A DNA stretch of 9,448 bases from Cryomorphaceae bacterium (GCA_949547975.1 CATITW010000118.1:1-9448); one strand, 5' to 3'. Positions 1 through 7,085 are shown, numbered from the stretch's first letter. Numbers and translations are program-made. The notes: generated by a model from the letters alone, not told the origin.

Positions 1-985
1 GAAAACCCACGAAAAAGGAGAGCAGCAGGAAGCTTAAAAATTGGCCCCAGAGGCCGATCGGCCACGTTTTTACCCACATCAGCACCGGAATGTGAAACAG
101 ATACAGGCTGTAGCTCCATGCGCCGATGAGTCGGAAAGGTTCGAAACGAAGAAATTGACTGAAGAAATGGCGGCCTTGAGCGCCCAATAGCGTTATGCTC
201 AGCAGCGCTCCCACCGGCAAAAACACACTGCGGTCCGTAAAGCCGGTTGCCTGCACGCTCCAAACCGAGAGCACCACCACTGCCGCGACCGCAAGCCAAG
301 GCATCGCGCGGTGCCCGGTCCACCCTGCGAACCGCTCTGGGTACAACGACTCCACACTCGCAACCGCTAAACCAAACATGAACACCGACAGATATTTCAG
401 CGTGTTGTGCCTCGGCAGCTCCACCACAAAATCTAGCGCCAGAGAGCCCAAGGCCAGCAGCACGATCGCCGCAAAGATGCCGCGAGGAGACCAGCGCAAT
501 ACATAAGCAAAGCCCGCAATTATTACTGGGGAGAGCAAATAGTAGACAAACTCGGTCGGTATGGACCAGAAAATATGGTCGCCGCGCATCAGAAAAAGGT
601 GCTCGAAGATCTCGCTTGGCGCATGAATGACGACGGGGAGGCCGACAGAATTGGCCACGCGAAATACCAGGAGTGCTAAGAGGAACGGCGGATAGATGCG
701 TAAAAATCGGCGGGACGCGTAGTAGGTCCAATACACCTTGTCGCCCCTGCCCTCGCGCCACACACGAATGATCTGACGGTCCAGTAAATAGGCGGAAATG
801 ATGAAAAATAGGTAGACACCGATCTTGCCACGAACGAGCAAACTGCCGGCGCCCAGCGGAGCGATGCCTTGATTGAAGGCATGTCCAAAGAGAACGAGCA
901 AAACTGCCCATCCCCGCAGACCGTCCAGCGCGGGATTGTGCCCTGCTTTATGGTCGTACGGGAATAAGAAGTCTCTAAACGACAT
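1..985 (-). CDS. Acyltransferase 3 family (OafA/YrhL-like) membrane protein, 3' end beyond the window
   Basis: This is an integral membrane O-acyltransferase, a family that moves acetyl or other acyl groups onto cell-surface glycans such as LPS, capsule or exopolysaccharide. The frame is open for 328 codons from ATG at 985 to the left edge, so the C-terminus is missing; the family usually has about 340-400 residues. Visible signatures are NPALDGLRGWAV with the family R-x10-H pair (R24, H35), GKIGVYLFFIISAYLL (about 53-68), which matches the usual 'G.G.FFviSGfl' segment, RRFLRIYPPF (about 92-101), and SYSLYLFHIPV near the end of the visible part. Many hydrophobic segments follow one another. 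The start codon overlaps the rocD stop as TAATG, so translation is probably coupled and the two genes share a transcript. The substrate cannot be told. The family call is firm. Confidence 0.9.
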   Translation of the reverse strand, partial: MSFRDFLFPYDHKAGHNPALDGLRGWAVLLVLFGHAFNQGIAPLGAGSLLVRGKIGVYLFFIISAYLLDRQIIRVWREGRGDKVYWTYYASRRFLRIYPPFLLALLVFRVANSVGLPVVIHAPSEIFEHLFLMRGDHIFWSIPTEFVYYLLSPVIIAGFAYVLRWSPRGIFAAIVLLALGSLALDFVVELPRHNTLKYLSVFMFGLAVASVESLYPERFAGWTGHRAMPWLAVAAVVVLSVWSVQATGFTDRSVFLPVGALLSITLLGAQGRHFFSQFLRFEPFRLIGAWSYSLYLFHIPVLMWVKTWPIGLWGQFLSFLLLSFFVGF

Positions 986-2250
986 TACTTTTTAAACTCA
1001 AGCAAGGTCTTGCGAATGATCGCTACACAGTCGTCCATCTGCGCTTTAGTCATCACGAGTGGTGGTGCAAAGCGGATGATATTTCCGTGCGTAGGTTTCG
1101 CTAACAATCCATTCTCCTTCAGGGCCACACAAATGTCCCAAGCGGTCGAACTGTCCGGTGTATCGTTGATAATAATCGCATTCAACAGGCCTTTTCCGCG
1201 CACTTTCGTCACGAGCTCGGTCTCTGCAATAATCGCATTCATCTGGTCTCTAAAGTACTGGCCCAATTCACGCGCGTGCGGTGCCAAACCTTCATCCTTC
1301 ACTACTTCCAATGCCGCCATCGCCACTTCTGCCGCGATCGGGTTTCCACCGAAGGTACTTCCGTGTTGTCCAGGCTGAATCACGCCCATCACTGCATCAT
1401 CTGCAAGCACGGCACTCACCGGATATACACCACCTGAAAGTGCCTTTCCTAGAATCAGCACATCTGGTTTTGCGTAAGTCGCCTGACGCTCACACGTATT
1501 TCCACAAGAACAGTTACCACATACCGCAAGCATCGAACCTGTACGTGCAATACCCGTCTGTACCTCATCCGCGATGAACAGCACATTGCGCTCTTTACAC
1601 ATCGCCGCAGCCTGCTGGATAAAGTCATCTGCCGGCGTATTCACCCCAGCTTCCCCTTGGATCGGCTCCACCAAGAAACCAACCACGTTCTCGTTCATCA
1701 GCGCAAAGTTGAGCGCTGCAGTGTCGTTATATGGAATGCTCACAAAGCCCGAGGTATACGGACCGAAGTTATCGCGAGCGTCTGCGTCGTCACTAAACGA
1801 AATGATCGTCGTAGTTCTACCGTGGAAATTGCCTTCACATACCACAATGATACCTGCATTTTCAGCAACGCCTTTTCGTTCGTACCCCCACTTGCGCGCG
1901 AGCTTGATCGCCGTTTCCACAGCTTCAGCCCCCGAATTCATCGGAAGCACTTTATCAAACCCGAAGGTTTCACTCATATATTTTTCGTACTCCCCAAGCT
2001 TGCTGTTGTAAAAAGCACGCGAAGTCAGCGTCAATTTTTGCGCCTGCTCCACCATCGCACCTACAATCTTCGGGTGACAATGCCCCTGGTTCACCGCACT
2101 GTAGGCAGAAAGGAAATCGAAATAGCGCTTTCCTTCCACGTCCCATACATAAACGCCCTCACCTCGGTCCAAAACGACCGGTAACGGGTGGTAGTTATGC
2201 GCTCCGTAGCGCTCCTCGAGTTGCATCAGTGCTTCTGAAGTCTGTGACAT
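985..2250 (-). CDS. rocD: Ornithine aminotransferase (ornithine-oxo-acid transaminase)
   Basis: This PLP-dependent class III aminotransferase converts ornithine and 2-oxoglutarate to glutamate-5-semialdehyde and glutamate in the cytoplasm, in arginine/ornithine breakdown and proline synthesis. From ATG 2250 it has 421 residues, close to family length. Motifs are YGAHNYHPLPVVL near the N-terminus, the PLP phosphate segment NSGAEAVETA (about 105-114), GNFHGRT (140-146), ADEVQTGIARTG with the pyridine-binding Asp228, and LGKALSGG with the Schiff-base Lys269. The frame is open 24 codons further, to an ATG at 2322. I chose the inner ATG because the extension holds a TATATTTGC promoter element (2278-2286), and the protein from MSQTSEAL onward matches the normal family N-terminus. 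An insertion with C-x2-C-x-C-x3-C (Cys244, 247, 249, 253) sits just before the PLP lysine. It is the first gene of a unit with the acyltransferase. Confidence 0.95.
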   Translation of the reverse strand: MSQTSEALMQLEERYGAHNYHPLPVVLDRGEGVYVWDVEGKRYFDFLSAYSAVNQGHCHPKIVGAMVEQAQKLTLTSRAFYNSKLGEYEKYMSETFGFDKVLPMNSGAEAVETAIKLARKWGYERKGVAENAGIIVVCEGNFHGRTTTIISFSDDADARDNFGPYTSGFVSIPYNDTAALNFALMNENVVGFLVEPIQGEAGVNTPADDFIQQAAAMCKERNVLFIADEVQTGIARTGSMLAVCGNCSCGNTCERQATYAKPDVLILGKALSGGVYPVSAVLADDAVMGVIQPGQHGSTFGGNPIAAEVAMAALEVVKDEGLAPHARELGQYFRDQMNAIIAETELVTKVRGKGLLNAIIINDTPDSSTAWDICVALKENGLLAKPTHGNIIRFAPPLVMTKAQMDDCVAIIRKTLLEFKK

Positions 2251-2277
2251 ATCTGCTGTATTTAAATCGTATTCCTC

Positions 2278-2286
2278 GCAAATATA
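2278..2286 (-). promoter_or_regulatory. Bacteroidota -7 element for rocD
   Basis: On the minus strand this reads TATATTTGC, an exact match to the Bacteroidota primary-sigma -7 consensus TAnnTTTG. It lies 27 nt before the chosen rocD ATG. No good TTG/TTTG -33 box sits at the usual spacing, so the call rests on the -7 element and the context. It lies inside the 24-codon upstream extension of the rocD frame and so decides the start choice. Confidence 0.6.
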
Positions 2287-2289
2287 AGG

Positions 2290-2320
2290 TTTGAAAGTGG
2301 GCGTATTGGACCTATTTCGC
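2290..2320 (+). promoter_or_regulatory. Candidate promoter of the T9SS-secreted protein gene
   Basis: TTTG at 2290-2293, a 19-nt spacer and TATTTCGC at 2313-2320 resemble the Bacteroidota promoter, with one mismatch in the -7 box (TAnnTTTG expected, TATTTCGC seen). Transcription would start near 2326 and give a short A-rich leader before ATG 2354. It lies just beside the divergent rocD promoter, so regulation at one could affect the other. Confidence 0.4.
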
Positions 2321-2353
2321 ATAACTTAGACACGCTTTAAACAAAAACACCTT

Positions 2354-4381
2354 ATGAAAAAAGTTCTACTCTCACTAGGCGTATTCGCTTTGAGCCTAGG
2401 TTCTGCCTACGGCCAGTATTACCACGGCGCCCCAGGTACAGGTAACCCAGGTACCCAAAACACCGAAGACACTGAATACCCAGTGGGCAGCGGACTACCG
2501 ACCGACTGGTCTTCGATCTTAGGCGCAGCGCAAACTGCAGGTACATATTCTCCGGCACAAACCATCCCGTTCGACTTCATGTTCAACGGCGATACCGTAA
2601 CCACCTACCGCGTATCCAACACCGGTATCCTTACTTTCAGCCAGGCTGCTGCTCCAGCGGCTCACCCATCCGGTGCCGTATCCGCACTTAGCGCAAGCAC
2701 CGTACCCGATTCTTCTGTATGTATCCTCGGGGTAAACGGTAGCGGCTCGAACGATCAGATCGCACGCAAGACCTTCGGTACAGCACCGAACCGTCAAGAG
2801 TGGATCATTTTCGCTTCTTACAGCGCGACCGGAACCAGCACATCGCACTGGACCTACTGGTCGATCGTACTAGAAGAAGGTTCAAACAACATCCACATCG
2901 TCGATCAGCGCACTGCTGGCTGGGCGGGCAGTTTGAACATCGGTGTTCGCGTAGATGCGACCACTATCGATGAGATCGCTGGTGTAACTTCCGGTTCTAC
3001 CAACGCTCCTGACCGTACGGACAACACGCACTACACCTTCATACAAGGAGTACAGCCGGAATACGAAATGGCAGGAAACTCAGTGAACCTAAATCCTTAC
3101 CTCGCACTTACCTCTGCGCCTTTCACGATCGGTGCAGACTTCGTAAACAACGGTAGCCAAACCGTCACTAGCGCAGACCTTAACATCAGCGTGAACGGTG
3201 GTGCTGCACAGACCAGCTCATTATCTAATCTTTCGATCGCTTCTCTTGCCACTGGCACAGCTGTAGCGACTACAGCTTGGACTCCTTCAGCAACAGGTAA
3301 CTACGAGATCAAAGCATGGTTATCGAACCTGAACGGTACGGGAGTGGATGCTGACCTTTCTAATGATACTGCGAGCATCACGGTACAGGTAGTTCCTGCC
3401 TTAACCACACGTTACCCGCTCTACGAAACCTTTACGTCTTCGACGTGTCCTCCGTGTGTTCCAGCGAACATAAACATGGAAACCATATTTGCTGCAAACC
3501 CGGGCGAAGCGAATTCTATCAAATACCAGATGAGCTGGCCAGGTTCAGGGGATCCTTACTACTACGCAGAAGGCGGCGATCGCCGTACCTACTACGCAGT
3601 AAATAGTGTTCCTAACGTAGCTATCGACGGCGGTTGGAATGCAAACGGAAACAACCTTAGCCAACAAATCTTTGACGATTTCCAAGCGGTTCCTTCGTTT
3701 GTAGAGATGAGCGCAACCTTCAGCAAATTCTCACAAACGATCGAAACGACAGTCACTATCGATCCGCTTGCGGACAACTCGTCTTCCAACCTTGCACTCT
3801 TCGCAGTGATCTACTCGAAGCGCGATACAGCGAACGTTGGAACCAACGGTGAAACCGAGTTCATTCATGTGGTTAAAAAGATGATGCCTTCTTCAACCGG
3901 TCAGAGCTTGAGCGGTTTGACTGCTGGAACGCCGATCACGCAAACGTTGAGCTACACTTTTAACGGCAACTACCGCCTTCCTGCAAACGCGGGCGATGCG
4001 ATCAACCTCGCTACGGAGCACACCGTTGAAGACTTTGACAACCTCGGGGTGATTCTTTGGATCCAAGATGCCGTAACGAAAGAAGTACTTCAAAGTACGG
4101 ATGCTTCGTACACGATCGGCCAGTTCGAGAATGAGCTTGCAGCATCGTTGAATATCTACCCGAACCCTGCTACCGACCGTATTTTCGTTGAGGCAGACTT
4201 CGAAGGAGAAGCTACAGCGCGTTTGATCAGCATGCTCGGTCAAGAAATCAAAGCACCTACCGCGACACTTTCTGCGGGTCAGCGCCTTGAAATCTCTACC
4301 AGCGATCTCGCACCAGGTACTTACCTCCTCGTGGTGAGCAAGGAAGGTACGACTCACGCGACTCCTGTCATCGTACAGTAG
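2354..4381 (+). CDS. Secreted Omp28/thioredoxin-like protein with T9SS type A sorting domain
   Basis: This 675-residue protein is probably exported by Sec and then carried across the outer membrane by the type IX secretion system. Residues 1-20 (MKKVLLSLGVFALSLGSAYG) form a clear signal peptide. Residues about 21-240 form a beta-rich region I cannot name. Residues about 245-347 look like a CARDB/Ig-like domain ending in LSNDTASITVQV. Residues about 350-590 resemble the Omp28-related, thioredoxin-like domain: YETFTSSTCPPCVP carries the CxxC pair Cys365/Cys368, and SVPNVAIDG has a proline (Pro420) where a thioredoxin fold has its cis-Pro. Residues 598-675 are a T9SS type A sorting domain (LNIYPNPATDRIFV, then SMLGQEI and LAPGTYLLVV). 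The CPPC pair suggests a thiol-disulfide or structural disulfide role outside the cell, but activity is inferred. It appears monocistronic, with its own promoter and terminator. Confidence 0.88.
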   Translation: MKKVLLSLGVFALSLGSAYGQYYHGAPGTGNPGTQNTEDTEYPVGSGLPTDWSSILGAAQTAGTYSPAQTIPFDFMFNGDTVTTYRVSNTGILTFSQAAAPAAHPSGAVSALSASTVPDSSVCILGVNGSGSNDQIARKTFGTAPNRQEWIIFASYSATGTSTSHWTYWSIVLEEGSNNIHIVDQRTAGWAGSLNIGVRVDATTIDEIAGVTSGSTNAPDRTDNTHYTFIQGVQPEYEMAGNSVNLNPYLALTSAPFTIGADFVNNGSQTVTSADLNISVNGGAAQTSSLSNLSIASLATGTAVATTAWTPSATGNYEIKAWLSNLNGTGVDADLSNDTASITVQVVPALTTRYPLYETFTSSTCPPCVPANINMETIFAANPGEANSIKYQMSWPGSGDPYYYAEGGDRRTYYAVNSVPNVAIDGGWNANGNNLSQQIFDDFQAVPSFVEMSATFSKFSQTIETTVTIDPLADNSSSNLALFAVIYSKRDTANVGTNGETEFIHVVKKMMPSSTGQSLSGLTAGTPITQTLSYTFNGNYRLPANAGDAINLATEHTVEDFDNLGVILWIQDAVTKEVLQSTDASYTIGQFENELAASLNIYPNPATDRIFVEADFEGEATARLISMLGQEIKAPTATLSAGQRLEISTSDLAPGTYLLVVSKEGTTHATPVIVQ

Positions 4382-4427
4382 TCCGTTCCATAGGCTTCTG
4401 CTTGGTTTTTCGGGCGGAACAACACAC

Positions 4428-4457
4428 AAGGCGATCTCTTCGGGGGTCGCCTTTTTT
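4428..4457 (+). terminator. Rho-independent terminator with UUCG tetraloop
   Basis: AAGGCGATCTC pairs with GGGGTCGCCTT (11 bp: the first seven are Watson-Crick, then U-G and C-G alternate) across a TTCG loop closed by C-G, an especially stable cap. Six T residues follow (4452-4457). It lies 46 nt after the stop at 4381 and separates the secreted-protein gene from the rRNA methyltransferase. Confidence 0.9.
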
Positions 4458-4458
4458 C

Positions 4459-4492
4459 TTGGCCAATTCTTCCCATTAAACCCTACTTTTGC
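4459..4492 (+). promoter_or_regulatory. Bacteroidota promoter giving a near-leaderless rlmD mRNA
   Basis: TACTTTTGC at 4484-4492 matches TAnnTTTG. A TTG at 4459-4461 is a possible -33 box with a 22-nt spacer, at the long end of the known range. The ATG of the methyltransferase is at 4498, so a start 5-8 nt after the -7 box would fall at or just before the start codon. The element also covers the TTG at 4489 that would otherwise be an in-frame alternative start. Confidence 0.6.
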
Positions 4493-4497
4493 AACCT

Positions 4498-5928
4498 ATG
4501 TCAAGAAAGAGAAAACGCATCCCCAACCTCGAGAAGGTTCTATTAACAGATATCGGCAACAAGGGCAAGGCCGTAGGTAGACACGACGAGCGCGTGGTAT
4601 TCGTCACTGGCGGTGTGCCGGGCGATATCGTGGATGTTCAAGTCACCAAAAAGCGCCGCTCCTACCTCGAAGGAAAAGTCATTCACGTGCACGAATACAG
4701 CGACGACCGCGTAGAGCATAAATGCGATTATTTCGGCGTTTGTGGCGGGTGCAAGTGGCAAAACCTGAGCTACGACAAGCAGCTGGAGTACAAGGACAAA
4801 GAGGTGCGTCAGAATTTGAAAAAAATTGGCCACGTGGAGCCGCAAGAGTATTTGCCGATCCTCGGAAGCGCCAAACAATACGAATACCGCAACAAGCTCG
4901 AGTTCAGCTTCACGGACAACAAATGGCTCACCCAAGAGCAGCTCGAGAGCGGCATAGAGTTCCCGGAGCGCCGCGGAGCCGGTTTCCACATCCCTGGATT
5001 CTGGGATAAGATTTTGGACATCGAGCACTGCCATTTGCAGCCGGAACCTACCAACGCGATTCGCAATTTTGTTCGCAATTGGGCGATCGAACGCGACTTG
5101 CCGTTTTTCCAACCCCGTTCTCAGGAAGGCTGGTTGCGTACCATGATGGTACGAGTAGCATCTACCGGTGAAGTCTTGGTGGTGATCCAGTTCAAGACCG
5201 AGCGCAAAGACGACAGAGAGGCACTTTTGGCGGAATTGGCCGCGAAATTTCCCGAAATCACTTCGTTGCAATATGTGATCAACGAGAAGCAAAACGACAC
5301 GATCTACGATCAGGACATCATTACGTATTCGGGGAAATCCTTTATTGAAGAGGCGATGCCGAAGTACAGTGGTGAGGGTGAATTGCGCTTTAAAATTGGT
5401 CCGAAAAGTTTCTATCAAACCAATCCGGACCAAGCCTACGAGCTCTACAAAGTAGCCGTAGATATGGCCGATATTCAGCCCGACGAACTGGTTTTTGACC
5501 TCTATACCGGAACTGGAACGATCGCCCTATTTATGGCCGAAAAAGCCAAAGAAGTGGTTGGTATCGAGCTCATCCCAGAAGCCATTGAGGATGCACAACT
5601 CAATGCGAAGAACAACCGCATCGACAACGCCACGTTCTACGCGGGTGACATGAAAGATGTCTTTAACGAATCCTTCATCGCTAAACACGGCAAACCGGAT
5701 GTCCTTGTCACTGATCCTCCGCGCGAAGGCATGCACGGCGACGTGGTCGATCTGCTGCTTAAACTAGAGATTCCTCGCATGGTCTATGTCAGCTGTAATT
5801 CAGCGACGCAAGCTCGTGATCTAGGACTGCTCAGCGAAAAATACGACGTGGTTCAAAGCAAGGCCGTAGACATGTTCCCGCAAACCCATCACATCGAAAA
5901 CGTTGTTCAGCTCAAGCTAAAGGCGTAA
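4498..5928 (+). CDS. rlmD: 23S rRNA (uracil-C5)-methyltransferase, RlmD/RumA type
   Basis: This SAM-dependent enzyme of the TrmA/RumA family methylates C5 of a uridine in RNA, in RlmD U1939 of 23S rRNA. From ATG 4498 it has 476 residues, a little longer than E. coli RlmD. In order: a basic N-terminus (SRKRKR), a TRAM-like RNA-binding domain (about 10-65), four cysteines for a 4Fe-4S cluster (Cys76, Cys82, Cys85 in CDYFGVCGGC, and Cys178 in EHCHL), FYQTN (305-309), the SAM loop DLYTGTGT (334-341), TDPPREG (405-411), the catalytic Cys433 in VSCNSAT, and a C-terminal HHIEN whose Glu467 is the likely general base. Relatives usually read SCNP; here the next residue is Ser. RlmCD or a tRNA U54 enzyme is possible, since the family cannot be split with certainty by eye. 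The phosphoribosyltransferase follows after 13 nt, probably in one operon. Confidence 0.9.
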   Translation: MSRKRKRIPNLEKVLLTDIGNKGKAVGRHDERVVFVTGGVPGDIVDVQVTKKRRSYLEGKVIHVHEYSDDRVEHKCDYFGVCGGCKWQNLSYDKQLEYKDKEVRQNLKKIGHVEPQEYLPILGSAKQYEYRNKLEFSFTDNKWLTQEQLESGIEFPERRGAGFHIPGFWDKILDIEHCHLQPEPTNAIRNFVRNWAIERDLPFFQPRSQEGWLRTMMVRVASTGEVLVVIQFKTERKDDREALLAELAAKFPEITSLQYVINEKQNDTIYDQDIITYSGKSFIEEAMPKYSGEGELRFKIGPKSFYQTNPDQAYELYKVAVDMADIQPDELVFDLYTGTGTIALFMAEKAKEVVGIELIPEAIEDAQLNAKNNRIDNATFYAGDMKDVFNESFIAKHGKPDVLVTDPPREGMHGDVVDLLLKLEIPRMVYVSCNSATQARDLGLLSEKYDVVQSKAVDMFPQTHHIENVVQLKLKA

Positions 5929-5941
5929 TTTCACAGCACCT

Positions 5942-6433
5942 ATGAAAACAACTCAAATTCTCGACGCTGGCGAGATCCAGCACAAAATCCAGCGCTTGGC
6001 CTGGGAACTCTACGACAGACACAGCCGCGCAGAGCAGCTCTACATCGTAGGCATAAAAGAAAATGGGTACTGGCTTGCACAGCAACTCGCAAGCAAACTC
6101 GCTGCGATCAGTACGATCAAAATAGAGCTGCTTCCTATCGAGATGGACAAAGACGCACCGGTACTAGAAGATATTAGACTGGACCTGCCTGAAAATGCAG
6201 AAATTGCCTTGATCGATGATGTTCTGAACAGTGGACGTACTTTGCTATGGGCGGTGATCAAGCTCATGGAATTCCGTCCGCACCAGCTCTCTACCACCGT
6301 TCTAGTAGACCGCAGCCACAAGCGTTATCCGGTAAAGGCCGATCTGAAAGGACTCAGCCTCAGCACCACCTTACAAGACAGCGTAAAGCTAAATGTCGAA
6401 GACGGGAAAGCCGTTAATGTCGTACTCGTCTAA
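5942..6433 (+). CDS. PyrR-like phosphoribosyltransferase family protein
   Basis: This 163-residue type I phosphoribosyltransferase most resembles PyrR (uracil phosphoribosyltransferase / pyrimidine operon attenuator). The PRPP-binding loop is IALIDDVLNSGRT (88-100) with the acidic pair Asp92-Asp93. DRSHKRYPVKADLKG (123-137) matches the PyrR segment 'DRGHRELPI..DFVG', and the C-terminus has the family's short beta-strands. The pyrophosphate-loop region reads VGIKENGYWLA, where PyrR proteins usually have 'GIKTRG', so the usual Arg is Asn. That change leaves catalytic or RNA-binding activity open. No pyrimidine genes or PyrR binding hairpins are nearby, so regulation of pyrimidine genes cannot be claimed. 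It follows rlmD by 13 nt with no promoter of its own and ends 6 nt from the opposing shikimate kinase stop. Confidence 0.85.
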   Translation: MKTTQILDAGEIQHKIQRLAWELYDRHSRAEQLYIVGIKENGYWLAQQLASKLAAISTIKIELLPIEMDKDAPVLEDIRLDLPENAEIALIDDVLNSGRTLLWAVIKLMEFRPHQLSTTVLVDRSHKRYPVKADLKGLSLSTTLQDSVKLNVEDGKAVNVVLV

Positions 6434-6445
6434 AAGACACTACGG
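6411..6445. terminator. Imperfect hairpin across the two convergent stop codons (weak candidate)
   Basis: CCGTTAATGTC (6411-6421) can pair with GACACTACGG (6436-6445) with one bulged T and one mismatch, around a 14-nt loop. It covers the stops of both convergent genes. It lacks a clean U-run on either side, so a terminator role is only a possibility. Confidence 0.25.
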
Positions 6446-6949
6446 TTTCGATCCATCAAACAAGGCCAGCGCATCTTCCACGGTGAGCTGGTCTCCTTGC
6501 ATACGATGCTTTGCTTGAAAGTAAAACGGGCGACGTTCAAAGAGGTGTTTCGCGATAAATTCCATCTTATCATCCTGGTTCTTAAGCAGCGGACGATCCG
6601 TATCCTCCTCAAGCCTCTTGGCCAATTCTGCCACGCTCACATCCAAATACACCGTCTCACCAACTTCATTTAACGTCTCCATGTGATTATAAAACACGGG
6701 CGTACCTCCTCCGAGCGCTACTACTGAAGCCTCTGGCGAACTTTTCACCCACTCCATCAGCACCTCGTGTTCCTTCTTACGAAAAGCCAATTCCCCTTTC
6801 TGCTCCATAAACTCCGCTATCGAACCGCCCAACTCTTGCTCTAGCAACGCGTCTAAATCCACAAACGGAATTTTTTTCGCCGCTGCGAATGCCGCTCCAA
6901 GCGTTGTTTTACCCGCGCCCATATAGCCTAAGAATATGTATTTCATCAC
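6440..6949 (-). CDS. aroK: Shikimate kinase
   Basis: This 169-residue cytoplasmic kinase phosphorylates shikimate to shikimate-3-phosphate with ATP, in the route to chorismate and the aromatic amino acids. The P-loop GYMGAGKT is at 8-15, the shikimate/Mg motif DLD at 31-33, FRKKE with Arg58, GGGTP at 80-84, the lid arginine in DRPLL at 118-122, and ERRPFY at 138-143. The length is normal. The gene begins ATGATG; either Met could start, and I use the first. It converges on the phosphoribosyltransferase gene with a 6-nt gap. A TACCTTTG element 16 nt upstream is its likely promoter, divergent from tRNA-Lys. Confidence 0.95.
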   Translation of the reverse strand: MMKYIFLGYMGAGKTTLGAAFAAAKKIPFVDLDALLEQELGGSIAEFMEQKGELAFRKKEHEVLMEWVKSSPEASVVALGGGTPVFYNHMETLNEVGETVYLDVSVAELAKRLEEDTDRPLLKNQDDKMEFIAKHLFERRPFYFQAKHRMQGDQLTVEDALALFDGSKP

Positions 6950-6965
6950 CTTACGATTTACCTCT

Positions 6966-6973
6966 CAAAGGTA
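6966..6973 (-). promoter_or_regulatory. -7 element for shikimate kinase
   Basis: On the minus strand this reads TACCTTTG, an exact match to TAnnTTTG, ending 16 nt before the aroK ATG. No clear -33 TTG is seen at the expected distance. Confidence 0.5.
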
Positions 6974-7031
6974 CAGCCCACACCGCTTGAACAGCCGCCC
7001 CAAAAAAGATTTTGATTTTTTTCTGAACCCC

Positions 7032-7062
7032 TTGTGAAATTCCAATTCCGATGTATATTTGC
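7032..7062 (+). promoter_or_regulatory. Promoter of tRNA-Lys
   Basis: TTG at 7032-7034, a 19-nt spacer and TATATTTGC at 7054-7062 form a textbook Bacteroidota promoter. An A-tract/T-tract stretch at 7002-7022 lies just upstream and could act as an AT-rich upstream element. The tRNA begins 23 nt after the -7 box, so a short 5' leader must be removed. Confidence 0.8.
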
Positions 7063-7085
7063 ACCCCGCAACGCGGAAAGAGGTC

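Noticed and set aside
195..506. Plus-strand frame of 103 codons in the first kilobase
   Set aside because: It lies antisense to the acyltransferase frame, which carries clear family motifs over 328 codons. Its Ser/Thr/Ala-rich product matches nothing.
676..888. Minus-strand frame of 70 codons near the start of the acyltransferase
   Set aside because: It is in another frame of the same strand as the acyltransferase and overlaps its conserved N-terminal motifs, so it is not a gene.
1574..2184. Overlapping plus-strand frames of 145 and 175 codons inside rocD
   Set aside because: Both are antisense to conserved RocD sequence and show no recognisable domain.
3893..4429. Minus-strand frame of 178 codons over the end of the secreted-protein gene
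   Set aside because: It is antisense to the T9SS sorting domain and starts within the terminator region; no family features are present.
4489..4497. TTG at 4489 as the start of the rRNA methyltransferase
   Set aside because: It lies inside the TACTTTTGC promoter element, and the ATG at 4498 is a better start followed by a typical basic N-terminus.
4543..5433. A 296-codon open frame on the minus strand within rlmD
   Set aside because: It is exactly antisense to a well-supported RlmD coding region, its translation shows no family motif, and no promoter box precedes it. It is a shadow of biased codon use.
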